DNA from: an uncultured Bacteroidales bacterium
GTDB taxonomy: Bacteria > Bacteroidota > Bacteroidia > Bacteroidales > UBA3824
DNA length: 43,055 nucleotides
Direction of reading: 5' to 3'
Assembly (NCBI GenBank): GCA_946409405.1
Contig: CAMJWL010000007.1
Location: forward strand, 1 to 43,055
A program made the translations under genes and the position numbers. The notes under the pieces are model-generated. The model was not told the origin of the DNA. It did not search any database and was given only the letters and a program-made list of their open reading frames with translations. Shown here piece after piece: positions 1-9,519 of this stretch; the stretch's first letter is position 1; each line of letters opens with the position of its first letter.

Positions 1-422
1 ACGAACTCCTTTGTGCCTTTGGGCAAATATTCCTCGTAATCGTAGATAAAACTCTCGAATTGTATCCTGCAAATTGTATCGAAACTCTGCCTGTAATCCT
101 CGACAGAGCCATTGACAAGCGAAAAATTAAAATCCAAAATCATATACGAATTACGGCTCGGCGTAGGATGGTCGCCAATCCACAAACCCGAAAACAATTT
201 CTCAAATACGTTTTTCTTCTTGATGTCGTAATAGGTCTTCAACGTATTGAGCCACAATGTTTTGCCGAATCTCCTCGGACGAACAATGAAGAAATACTTG
301 TTGGCGGCTTCTACCTTGTGGATAAAAGGCGTCTTGTCAACGTAATAACTATTGTCGTTGCGGAGCATTTCAAAACCTTGAATGCCGTATGGTATGCGCT
401 TGCGTTCCAACATATTTTCCAT
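1..422 (-). CDS. AAA-ATPase-like / PD-(D/E)XK nuclease family protein, N-terminal part (3' end runs off the window)
   Basis: Reverse-strand translation from ATG at 422: MENMLERKRIPYGIQGFEMLRNDNSYYVDKTPFIHKVEAANKYFFIVRPRRFGKTLWLNTLKTYY..., typical of the AAA-ATPase_like family (YVDKT, RPRRFGKT P-loop). Not in the ORF track because it has no stop inside the window. Confidence 0.85.
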   Translation of the reverse strand, partial: MENMLERKRIPYGIQGFEMLRNDNSYYVDKTPFIHKVEAANKYFFIVRPRRFGKTLWLNTLKTYYDIKKKNVFEKLFSGLWIGDHPTPSRNSYMILDFNFSLVNGSVEDYRQSFDTICRIQFESFIYDYEEYLPKGTKEF

Positions 423-505
423 AATTCGTAGAGTTTTGTTGAGCGCAAATATAGCATTTTTTTGGAGATTGTGCAACAAATTTTTGCCGCAAAACTACCT
501 TTTTT

Positions 506-3046
506 TTACACCCTCACTCCAAATATCACCACATCATCCACTTGTTTTTCCTCCGGGCCGCGCCAGTCCTCAAAGGTCTTTTCGAGGATTGCCTTCTGTT
601 GATCCATCGGCAGATTGTGGATTTCGAGGAGAAGTTCGCGGAGGTGGCGGCTTAGAAATTTCTTCTTGGTCTCATGATTGAGTTGGTCCTGGAAACCGTC
701 GGAGAACGTATAAAGACAGTCGCCCTTTTGGAGTTGGATTTCGGTGCAATGGAATGGCTCCAACTTCACAAAAATACCCACCGGCATCTTGTCTGCTTTG
801 AAAACATGGATTTCGTTGTCGCGGATGAGGACAAGCGGATTGTTGGCACCGGCGTATGAGAGCGTCAAATCCTTCTCGTTGATTACATACACCGCAGCGT
901 CGAGACCGTCTCGACTGCGCTCCATCTGAGTGGGCGGCACAGCATCGAGAGGCTCGCAGTCGCGCTGACGGAGACCGTTGATAATGGCATCGCGGAGTTT
1001 GTTGAGGATGCGGTCAGGATCGAGTACGCGCCCAACAATGTAATTGAGGTTGGTGATGCCAAGCATAGACATAAAGCCGCCCGGCACACCATGACCCGTG
1101 CAGTCGCCCACAACGCACACCTTGTAGTCGCCAAATTGATCCATCCAATAGAAATCGCCGCTCACCACATTGCGGGGCTTGTAGAGGAGAAAACTATCGG
1201 GGAAGATGTCGCTGATTACAGAATCGGGCGTCAGGAGCGAGTGTTGGATATTGTAGGCATAATTGATGCTCGACTGTATCTCGTCCTTCTGTTTCTCAAT
1301 CTTAGCCTTCTGCATCTCAATTTCTTCGCGTTTCTTTTTGAGACGCTCGGTGTAAGCCTGCAACACGTTGTTTTGGGATATAACGTGCTGTTTGTGTTCC
1401 TCCGACTCCAAGAATTGTGTGTGGCTTTTGCGTTCGCGCTTCACCAACGTCATAAAGAGGCTAAACATAAACAACACCGCAATCATTATCACCACAAACT
1501 TCAAGTCGCCGCCCGTCTCAACAAAATCGATGAGCCAACTGTCGGTGTGTTCGGTCTTCATTACATTCTCAAAACTGAACCTGAACCACATCGTGGTAGC
1601 GAAAAACAATATCATAACCATCACAAGCCACGCCGTCGGCGACTTGCCATAACGCCGCTTGTTGTCCTTCCAGAAGAGATACCAATAGTAACCCATTCCA
1701 ATTACCGCCCAAACGGTGAAAAACATATAGGATTCGCGAGACAGCGTGTCAACGGAAATGAAACTCGGTACGAACAGGCAACCCAACAATAGCACCATAA
1801 ACACGATGCCCGCGATGGAGACGATTTTTGGGAACAACTGCGGTTCCTTGCGCACCGATATAAAGGTGCATATCGAAATGTACGCATATACAATTGATGT
1901 GGCGAGTGTAGCAACGTCGGCGTTCCAGGCTATTACCGTGCGACCGAAGAAAAACACCGGCACAGACGTCAGCATCAGCACAAAATTGGCGTTAACATAA
2001 ATACCGTGCTTATTGACTTTGGACAGAAACGCCGGCGCCATCTTGTACTCCGACATCAACGCCAACACCCTCGCCGCCGCTCTGTGGAACACAAGCACGC
2101 CAGTCGAAAGTCCGCAAAATGCAACTACTGCCGTCAGATAAACACCTTCCATTCCCAAAATTCCATAGACGCTGCGGAACAATGCAAAGGTATCGAGGTT
2201 TTTGAGATGCTGCATCGAATCGGCGGTGCTTTTGAAGTCGCAGCCGCAGGACGCCGTTATCAATACAAGCAAAATGTACAATACCATACCGCAAAAGATT
2301 GCAAAGCCCGCTATCTGGAATATTCTGGGGGGCTTTACCTTGGTGGAATCCACCAAATGCGTTACAGTCTCAAATCCAACGAAAAGGAATGGTCCAAATA
2401 CTATAATTTTCATCAACTGCGCCCATACGGGACGCTCGTTGGCAAACAGATTTTCGCCGCCAAACACCGAAAATCCGGTCTTGCTTATCAAAAGCACAAA
2501 GAGCACCACCGTGGATATAAAAAGACCTCCGGCAAGCACCATGCGGAGTATGTCGGCGAATTTAAGCGAATAGGTAGTTATAATACCCAATGTAAACTTC
2601 AAAACAATTGTGGCTATGATTTCGCCAAGATACACGTCGTAGCCCGCAATGTTGTACAGGTAGCCCCATACAAAAGTGTCGCCCACGACTCCACGCCACA
2701 GCATCACAAATGCGCTCGCGTTTGCCCACATAAGCGAAAGGTAAGCCATCTCTATCGCCCACCCTACAAGATAAGCGTGGTCGTCGCCCAAAATCTCCCC
2801 CGTATAGTGGAAAGAGCCTCTGTCGTGGGGGAACTTGCGCACCATCAATTCATAATTGGCGCATATAATATACGCGATTATGGTACAGAGGACGATGCCA
2901 ATCACAGAGCCTAACACTCCGGCTTTTGGTATGAAAGAGATGCCTGGCAACACCGTGGAGCCCCACCCCACAATGCCGCCCAACGCCATCGCCCAAATGG
3001 AGATACCTCCGTATATGTATTTCTTTTCGCCCGTGCTGTTAGCCAT
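506..3046 (-). CDS. APC-superfamily-like permease fused to a C-terminal SpoIIE/PP2C-type phosphatase domain
   Basis: N-terminal multi-TM region with APC-like features (GGIVGWGSTVLPGISFIP; FVGFETVTHLVDSTK), extra TMs, a coiled coil (KKKREEIEMQKAKIEKQKDEIQ), then SpoIIE motifs GDFYWMD, GDCTGHGVPGGFMS, SDGFQDQ, VDDVVIF. Confidence 0.88.
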   Translation of the reverse strand: MANSTGEKKYIYGGISIWAMALGGIVGWGSTVLPGISFIPKAGVLGSVIGIVLCTIIAYIICANYELMVRKFPHDRGSFHYTGEILGDDHAYLVGWAIEMAYLSLMWANASAFVMLWRGVVGDTFVWGYLYNIAGYDVYLGEIIATIVLKFTLGIITTYSLKFADILRMVLAGGLFISTVVLFVLLISKTGFSVFGGENLFANERPVWAQLMKIIVFGPFLFVGFETVTHLVDSTKVKPPRIFQIAGFAIFCGMVLYILLVLITASCGCDFKSTADSMQHLKNLDTFALFRSVYGILGMEGVYLTAVVAFCGLSTGVLVFHRAAARVLALMSEYKMAPAFLSKVNKHGIYVNANFVLMLTSVPVFFFGRTVIAWNADVATLATSIVYAYISICTFISVRKEPQLFPKIVSIAGIVFMVLLLGCLFVPSFISVDTLSRESYMFFTVWAVIGMGYYWYLFWKDNKRRYGKSPTAWLVMVMILFFATTMWFRFSFENVMKTEHTDSWLIDFVETGGDLKFVVIMIAVLFMFSLFMTLVKRERKSHTQFLESEEHKQHVISQNNVLQAYTERLKKKREEIEMQKAKIEKQKDEIQSSINYAYNIQHSLLTPDSVISDIFPDSFLLYKPRNVVSGDFYWMDQFGDYKVCVVGDCTGHGVPGGFMSMLGITNLNYIVGRVLDPDRILNKLRDAIINGLRQRDCEPLDAVPPTQMERSRDGLDAAVYVINEKDLTLSYAGANNPLVLIRDNEIHVFKADKMPVGIFVKLEPFHCTEIQLQKGDCLYTFSDGFQDQLNHETKKKFLSRHLRELLLEIHNLPMDQQKAILEKTFEDWRGPEEKQVDDVVIFGVRV

Positions 3047-3066
3047 TTTGTCAATTAGTCTTTTGC

Positions 3067-5610
3067 TTAAACCCTGACGCCAAATATCACCACGTCGTCC
3101 ACTTGTTTTTCCTCGGGACCGCGCCAGTCCTCAAAGGTCTTTTCGAGGATGGCCTTCTGTTGATCCATTGGCAGATTGTGGATTTCGAGAAGAAGTTCGC
3201 GGAGATGTCGGCTTAGAAATTTCTTCTTTGTCTCATGATTGAGTTGGTCTTGAAAACCATCGGAGAACGTATAAAGGCAGTCGCCCTTTTGGAGTTGGAT
3301 TTCGGTGCAATGGAATGGTTCCAACTTCACAAAAATACCCACAGGCATCTTGTCAGCCTTGAAAACCTGGATTTCGTTGTCGCGGATGAGGACGAGCGGA
3401 TTGTTGGCACCGGCGTATGAGAGCGAGAGATCCTTCTCGTTGATTACGTACACCGCGGCATCGAGACCGTCGCGGCTGCGCTCCATCTGAGTGGGCGGCA
3501 CGGTGTCAAGCGGTTCGCAGTCGCGCTGACGGAGACCGTTGATGATGGCGTCGCGGAGTTTGTTGAGGATGCGGTCGGGGTCGAGGACGCGCCCTACTAT
3601 GTAATTGAGGTTGGTGATGCCGAGCATAGACATAAAACCGCCCGGCACACCGTGTCCCGTGCAGTCGCCCACCACGCACACCTTGTAATCGCCAAATTGA
3701 TCCATCCAATAGAAGTCGCCGCTCACCACGTTGCGGGGCTTGTAGAGGAGAAAACTGTCGTGGAAGATGTCGCTGATTACCGAGTCGGGAGTCAGGAGCG
3801 AGTGCTGAATGTTGTAGGCATAATTGATGCTCGACTGTATCTCGTCCTTCTGTTTCTGAATCTTAGCCCTCTGCTTCACAATCTCCTCACGTTTCTTTTT
3901 GAGGCGGTCGGTGTAGGCGTGCAACACGTTGTTTTGGGAGATGACGTGCTGCTTGTGCTCCTCCGACTCCAAATATTGGGCGTGGCTTTCGCGCTCGCGT
4001 CTCATCAATACCATAAAGAGGCTGAACATAAACAGCACCGCAATCACAATCACCACAAATTTCAAGTCGCCGCCCCTCTCAACGAAATAGATGAGCCAGC
4101 TGTCGGTGTGTTCGTGTCGCATTACATCCTCAAAACTTGACCTGAACCACATCGTGGTGGCGAAAAACAATAGCATCACCATCACAAGCCACGCCATCGG
4201 CGACTCGCCATAACGCCGCTTGTCGTCCTTCCAGAATAGATACCAATAGTAACCCATACCTATCAACGACCACACGGTGAAGAATATATATGATTCGCGT
4301 TTCAGAGTGTCAACTGTGGTGGTGAAACTCGGCACGAACAGGAAGCTCAACAACATCACCATAAACACGACGCCCAAGATGGCAATCACCTTGGGAAGTT
4401 TTTGTGGTTCTTTGCGCACCGAGAGGAAGGTGCATATCGAAATGTATGCATATACGATGGTGGTGGCGATGGTGGCGACGTCGGCGTTCCAGGCAATCAC
4501 CGTGCGCCCGAAGAAGAACACTGGAATCGAAATCAGCATCAGCACCAGATTGGCGTTTACAAAAATGCCGTGATTATCAACTTTGGAGAGGAACGCCGGC
4601 GCCATCTTGGATTCCGACATCAACGCCAACACCCTCGCCGCCGCCCTGTGGAACACAAGCACGCAAGTCGTAAGTCCGAAAAACGCAACTATACCCGCCA
4701 AATAGACGCCTTCTTGTCCCAAAATTCCATACACGCTGCGGAATATTGCAAAGGAGCTGAGGCCTTTTAGACTCTTGATTGTATCGGGGTCACTTTCCAA
4801 CGAACAGTCGCAGGAAGCCGTCACCAATACAAGCATAATGTACAACAGCATACCGCAGAATATTGCGATGCCTGCTATCGGGAATACCTTGCTGGTCTTT
4901 ACCTTGGTGGAATCCACCAAATGCGTCACTGTCTCAAAACCAACGAAAAGATATGGGCCCATCACCACAATTTTCATCAGTTGCTCCAATATCGGACGGT
5001 CTTTTACAAAAAGCTGGTCGCTATATACCGAGAATCCGGTCTCTTTGATTAGCAGTACAAATAATACCACCGTGGATAGCACAAGCGCCACGGCAAACAC
5101 AATGCGGACAATGTTGGCTAATTTGATTGTATAAGTAGTTATAAGACCTAATGTGCATTTCAATACAATTGTGGCTAATACTTCGCCGAAATAGACGTCG
5201 TAGCCCGCAATGTTGTACATATAGCCCCATACAAAAGTGTCGCCCACTACGCCACGCCACAGCATCACGAATGCGCTCGCGTTTGCCCACATCATCGAAA
5301 GGTACGCCATCTCTATCGCCCAGCCTACGAGAAAAGCGTGGTCGTTGCCCAAAATCTCACCTGTATAATGGAAAGAGCCTCTGTCGTGCGGGAATTTGCG
5401 CACCATCAAGGCGTAATTGTCGCATATAACGTATGCGATGATGGCAGAAATGACGATGCCAATTATTGAGCCTAACACACCGGCATTGGGTATAAATGAA
5501 ATGCCGAGCAACCCTGTGGAGCCCCACCCCACAATGCCGCCCAACGCCATCGCCCAAATGGAGATGCCTCCATATATGGGTTTCTTTATGCCTGCTATGG
5601 TGTTAGTCAT
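3067..5610 (-). CDS. APC-superfamily-like permease fused to a SpoIIE/PP2C-type phosphatase domain (tandem paralog)
   Basis: Same length and architecture as 506..3046. Phosphatase region almost identical; transporter region clearly diverged. 20-nt intergenic gap, same strand. Confidence 0.88.
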   Translation of the reverse strand: MTNTIAGIKKPIYGGISIWAMALGGIVGWGSTGLLGISFIPNAGVLGSIIGIVISAIIAYVICDNYALMVRKFPHDRGSFHYTGEILGNDHAFLVGWAIEMAYLSMMWANASAFVMLWRGVVGDTFVWGYMYNIAGYDVYFGEVLATIVLKCTLGLITTYTIKLANIVRIVFAVALVLSTVVLFVLLIKETGFSVYSDQLFVKDRPILEQLMKIVVMGPYLFVGFETVTHLVDSTKVKTSKVFPIAGIAIFCGMLLYIMLVLVTASCDCSLESDPDTIKSLKGLSSFAIFRSVYGILGQEGVYLAGIVAFFGLTTCVLVFHRAAARVLALMSESKMAPAFLSKVDNHGIFVNANLVLMLISIPVFFFGRTVIAWNADVATIATTIVYAYISICTFLSVRKEPQKLPKVIAILGVVFMVMLLSFLFVPSFTTTVDTLKRESYIFFTVWSLIGMGYYWYLFWKDDKRRYGESPMAWLVMVMLLFFATTMWFRSSFEDVMRHEHTDSWLIYFVERGGDLKFVVIVIAVLFMFSLFMVLMRRERESHAQYLESEEHKQHVISQNNVLHAYTDRLKKKREEIVKQRAKIQKQKDEIQSSINYAYNIQHSLLTPDSVISDIFHDSFLLYKPRNVVSGDFYWMDQFGDYKVCVVGDCTGHGVPGGFMSMLGITNLNYIVGRVLDPDRILNKLRDAIINGLRQRDCEPLDTVPPTQMERSRDGLDAAVYVINEKDLSLSYAGANNPLVLIRDNEIQVFKADKMPVGIFVKLEPFHCTEIQLQKGDCLYTFSDGFQDQLNHETKKKFLSRHLRELLLEIHNLPMDQQKAILEKTFEDWRGPEEKQVDDVVIFGVRV

Positions 5611-5730
5611 TTTATAAGTTTAACGCTTATTCACAATCAAAAAATATACCCTTCTATGGTTGTCTGAGGTTAATTTTATCATAAAAAGAGCATATTTTTG
5701 GGGCTATAATAATAATGTGTCAAGCGTGGA

Positions 5731-6120
5731 TTATTCTTCCACAGTCTTGTTCACAAAATTGATATTGTCCAGCGCATCTTGGATGCTCATATCTGGGAAG
5801 TCGCATTTTTCCACGATTTCTGCCCAGACCTTCATCTCGTCGTCGTCGATGTCGCCGTCTGACGCCACGATGTAGCCCATAACAGAGCAGGCGTAGGTCT
5901 TCTGCGGCGTGTTCATCGTGCGGCAGATGGCTACCGCCTCCTCCAAAGTCATATCGTTGGCAGCCTCGATGGTGGCTACGATTCTTTCGGTGTTGAGACC
6001 GAATGTAACGAGTTCGGTGCCGATGGCGGAATATTCTTCCTCAGTGGCAATGCCGTCAGCCGAAATGATGTAAAACGCAAGATGCGTGATTGCAATGAGT
6101 TCTTTTTCTTTCAGTTTCAT
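5731..6120 (-). CDS. TerB-like (tellurite-resistance TerB family) small protein
   Basis: 129 aa; ITHLAFYIISADGIATEEEYSAI...YIVASDGDIDDDEMKVWAEI: two TerB-like acidic helical motifs. Confidence 0.6.
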   Translation of the reverse strand: MKLKEKELIAITHLAFYIISADGIATEEEYSAIGTELVTFGLNTERIVATIEAANDMTLEEAVAICRTMNTPQKTYACSVMGYIVASDGDIDDDEMKVWAEIVEKCDFPDMSIQDALDNINFVNKTVEE

Positions 6121-6215
6121 TTTTCAGATTTAAGTTTTTGATGTTTTTGTAAGTGCAAATTTACATAAAAATTCATTTTTTCAAAAAAATATTTCCGTTT
6201 ATTGTTAAGAAGTTT

Positions 6216-6223
6216 TAATTTTG
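6216..6223 (+). promoter_or_regulatory. Bacteroidota-type -7 element (TAATTTTG) upstream of the porin gene
   Basis: Matches TAnnTTTG; ATG lies 27 nt downstream. No clear -33 element found. Confidence 0.4.
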
Positions 6224-6249
6224 CGGCGTAATAATTAATTAAAAATAAT

Positions 6250-7434
6250 ATGAAAAGAATAATCATCAGCGCAATGTTCTGTCTGTTGGCGATGGTTGCC
6301 GTGGCGCAGCCTCCACAGGACAGCGCACGTGGCCAACGCGGCCCAGCGGACAAAAATCCATTTTTTATGGATCAATTGTTTAAACGTTTTATGGTGAAGG
6401 GCTACGCTCAGGGCGGCTACACCTATTTGGAGAAGGACGAGCGCAATCCGCGCCCGACATTCATCAACACTCCAAACGGTCTCGTGCCAGGCCCGCCGAC
6501 TTTCCCGAAATCCAACACCTTTGATATGAAGCGTGCCTACGTATTCTGCCGCGCACAGATTACCGACCGTTGGTTCTTCTGGTTTATGTACGACTTCTGC
6601 GGTGTTGTCAACGAGTATTACCTCGATTTTGCGGCGTTCAAGGGCGGACAGATGAATTTCCGCATGGGTCAGTTTAAACATCCGTTTGGACTCGAAAATC
6701 CCTATTCGCCAACCAAGATGGAACTCATCGACATCTACTCGCAAGCCACTACATACCTTGCCGGTTGCGGTTCTGACCCGTTGTACGGTATTCAGTACGG
6801 ACGCGACCTCGGCTTGATGATGTATGGCGACATCATCAACAAGCATTTGCATTATGAGATGGCTATCCTCAATGGTCAAGGCGTCAATTCCAAAGACCGC
6901 AACAACAAGAAGGACTTTGCCGCAAGATTGGAAATATTGCCCACCAATGTTTTCAAAATCGTAATGTCGGGACAGACTGGCTACGGCAACGCTTTGACAG
7001 ATTCCAACCGTCCGTTCACCTACACCCCCAACATCAACCCGGGCGACGATTACAAGCGTCATCGTTGGTCTTTCGGCGCAGAATACCGCTCCACAGGCAC
7101 CGACGTCAACCGTGGTCGCGCCGACTATTGGCACGTGCGCCCCGTCGTAATCCGTGCCGAATATCTTGGCGGCAAGGACGGCGGCAACCCTTCCGACGGT
7201 GCATACATCACCGTGGCATCTCCGTTGTTCAAGGAGTTTGACGTTGTTGCAAGTTACGATTATTTCAATTATAACAAAGATTTGCGCGGTATGGAACAGA
7301 CCAAGTACGTAATTGGTTTGCAATACTGGTTTTACAAGCAATGCCGCCTCCAAGCACAATACATCTACACTGATACCCAAGGAGCAATCGGTTCTTTCAG
7401 CACGGTAATGTTGCAGACGCAGTTTGCGTTTTAA
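6250..7434 (+). CDS. Phosphate-selective porin O/P-like outer-membrane protein
   Basis: Signal peptide (MKRIIISAMFCLLAMVAVAQ), GGYTYLEKDERNPRPTF, FWFMYDFCG...FRMGQFKHPFGLENPYSPTKMELI, C-terminal aromatic residue (QTQFAF). Confidence 0.8.
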   Translation: MKRIIISAMFCLLAMVAVAQPPQDSARGQRGPADKNPFFMDQLFKRFMVKGYAQGGYTYLEKDERNPRPTFINTPNGLVPGPPTFPKSNTFDMKRAYVFCRAQITDRWFFWFMYDFCGVVNEYYLDFAAFKGGQMNFRMGQFKHPFGLENPYSPTKMELIDIYSQATTYLAGCGSDPLYGIQYGRDLGLMMYGDIINKHLHYEMAILNGQGVNSKDRNNKKDFAARLEILPTNVFKIVMSGQTGYGNALTDSNRPFTYTPNINPGDDYKRHRWSFGAEYRSTGTDVNRGRADYWHVRPVVIRAEYLGGKDGGNPSDGAYITVASPLFKEFDVVASYDYFNYNKDLRGMEQTKYVIGLQYWFYKQCRLQAQYIYTDTQGAIGSFSTVMLQTQFAF

Positions 7435-7472
7435 GAGGAATCGTTCCTCAATAAATAATTAAATACAAAAAA

Positions 7473-8996
7473 ATGCTTATCAAAATCATTCTGACATTAA
7501 TATTCCTTGCGCTTACTGTTGGCATTGGCGTATATTCGCGCAAACAGGCTAAAAGCGTAGAGGGATTTGTGCTTGGCGGCAGGAATGTGGGCGCGTGGCT
7601 CACGGCGTTTGCCTTTGGAACATCTTATTTTTCGGCGGTGGTCTTCGTGGGCTACGCCGGACAATTTGGTTACAAATACGGACTTTCGAGTTCGTGGATT
7701 GGCATTGGCAACGCTGTAATCGGCTCGTTGTTGGCGTGGATTTTGCTCGGACGGCGCACTCGCACGATGACGCAACACATCCAAAGTCGCACAATGCCCG
7801 ACTTTTTCGGCACGAGGTTCGATAGTCAAGGCCTCCGCGTGGTGGCTTCAATCATCGTTTTCGTGTTCCTGATTCCCTATACAGCGGGCGTTTACAAAGG
7901 CATTTCAACGTTGTTTGAGATGGGATTTGGCATACCGTACCAATGGTGCGTCATATTAATGGCGGCGTTGACGGCTGTATATGTAATCCTCGGCGGCTAC
8001 AAGGCGACAGCCCTCAACGACTTTGTGCAGGGCATAATAATGTTGTTTGGCATTGTGGCGGTGATAATTGCAGTGCTTGCCACCAAGGGCGGGCTCTCGT
8101 CTGCCGTGGAACAACTTGCGCAACTCCCATCCGACACCGACCCCAATGCAAACGGCTTGTTTGCAGATATTTGGGGTCCTGACCCGTGGAATCTATTGGG
8201 CGTTGTTGTATTGACCTCGCTCGGCACGTGGGGTTTGCCGCAAATGGTTGGCAAATTCTACTCAATCACCGACGATGCAGCCGTAAAGCGCGGCACGATT
8301 ATCTCTACGATTTTTGCGGTAATTGTAGCCGGCGGATGCTACTTCTTGGGTGGTTTCGGAAGGTTGTTTGGTACACCGCCAACACTTCCTAACGGTCGCC
8401 TCGATTTTGATTCCATCATCCCCGGAATGTTGGACGGATTGCCCGACGCTCTTATCGGACTTGTGGTTTTGTTGGTATTGTCGGCATCAATGTCCACATT
8501 GGCATCGTTGGTATTGACATCGAGCAGCACAATGACCCTCGACCTCATCTACCGCGACAAAAAATCTGAGGAAGGCGAGGTAAAATCGGGACAGATAGAC
8601 GAAGAACTCTCCGCCAAAATTGAACGCCGCAAGGTAGTGATAATGAGGGTGTTGATTGTGTTCTTTATTGTAATATCCCTAATGATTGCCTTGAATCCGC
8701 CCACATTCATCGCCCAATTGATGGGCATTTCGTGGGGCGCGTTGGCGGGTGCATTCCTCGCACCGTTTATGCTCGGTCTTTATTGGAAAAAGGTAACTAC
8801 GGCATCGGTTTGGGCTTGCTTCATTTGGGGCGTTGGCATCACACTCGCCAATATGCTCGCCGGCAACCCCTTCTCCCCCATCAACTGCGGCGCAATCGCA
8901 ATGGTTGGCGGCTTTTTGGTGGTATTTGTCGTAAGCCTTTTCACCAAGAAAATGGACGACGAAAAGGTGGCAAAGATTTGGGAATGTTATAAGTAG
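7473..8996 (+). CDS. Sodium:solute symporter (SSS) family protein
   Basis: Multi-TM; VEGFVLGGRNVGAWLTAFAFGTSYFSAVVFVGYAGQFGYKYGLSSSWIGIGN and YVILGGYKATALNDFVQG are SSS hallmarks. Confidence 0.88.
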   Translation: MLIKIILTLIFLALTVGIGVYSRKQAKSVEGFVLGGRNVGAWLTAFAFGTSYFSAVVFVGYAGQFGYKYGLSSSWIGIGNAVIGSLLAWILLGRRTRTMTQHIQSRTMPDFFGTRFDSQGLRVVASIIVFVFLIPYTAGVYKGISTLFEMGFGIPYQWCVILMAALTAVYVILGGYKATALNDFVQGIIMLFGIVAVIIAVLATKGGLSSAVEQLAQLPSDTDPNANGLFADIWGPDPWNLLGVVVLTSLGTWGLPQMVGKFYSITDDAAVKRGTIISTIFAVIVAGGCYFLGGFGRLFGTPPTLPNGRLDFDSIIPGMLDGLPDALIGLVVLLVLSASMSTLASLVLTSSSTMTLDLIYRDKKSEEGEVKSGQIDEELSAKIERRKVVIMRVLIVFFIVISLMIALNPPTFIAQLMGISWGALAGAFLAPFMLGLYWKKVTTASVWACFIWGVGITLANMLAGNPFSPINCGAIAMVGGFLVVFVVSLFTKKMDDEKVAKIWECYK

Positions 8997-9499
8997 CGAA
9001 CAATTTCACAAATCTCTTTCCGTTTCTTGGCAACAGGCGCAACGCCATCGGCGGGACGGCCAATCGGAATCAGCACCGCAACCTCCTCGGTGTCTGCAAG
9101 TTGCAACTGAGCGTGAACCATCTTCGCGTCAAAGTTGCACACCCAACACGAACCGAGACCTCTCTCGGCGGCGGCGAGGCAAATATGCTCGGCGGCAGTT
9201 GCGATGTCGATGTCGCCGTGGTCTTTGCCGTCCGCCTGACGATGCCAAGACGCATCATGGCAAATGACGCAAACAATGTACAAAGGCGCAGTATCAAACC
9301 ATTCGCGGTGATAACTGCGCCTTAATTGTGCGCGTCCTTCGTCGCTCTTGACGACGTAGAATTTCCACGGCTGATAGTTTACCGCGCTCGGAGCAAGGCG
9401 GGCGCAGTCTAAGATGTAGTTGATGTCGTCGTCGCCAACGGCATCGGCGGCATATCCGCGCACGGAGTACCGCTGTGTGCATAAGTCCTTGAAATTCAT
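8987..9499 (-). CDS. Nitroreductase family protein
   Basis: 170 aa; RYSVRGY, LAPSAVNYQPWKFYVV, AAAERGLGSCWVCNF, IPIGRPAD. Overlaps the SSS stop by 10 bp, convergent. Confidence 0.85.
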   Translation of the reverse strand: MNFKDLCTQRYSVRGYAADAVGDDDINYILDCARLAPSAVNYQPWKFYVVKSDEGRAQLRRSYHREWFDTAPLYIVCVICHDASWHRQADGKDHGDIDIATAAEHICLAAAERGLGSCWVCNFDAKMVHAQLQLADTEEVAVLIPIGRPADGVAPVAKKRKEICEIVRYL

Positions 9500-9519
9500 A
9501 ATGAAATAATATTTATAAT

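Noticed and set aside
2006-2914. 302-aa plus-strand ORF inside the permease-phosphatase gene
   Set aside because: Antisense to a conserved membrane-protein region, low-complexity His/Arg/Lys-rich translation, no family resemblance.
6235-7380. 381-aa minus-strand ORF
   Set aside because: Antisense to the porin gene, which has a signal peptide and family motifs; treated as a shadow ORF.
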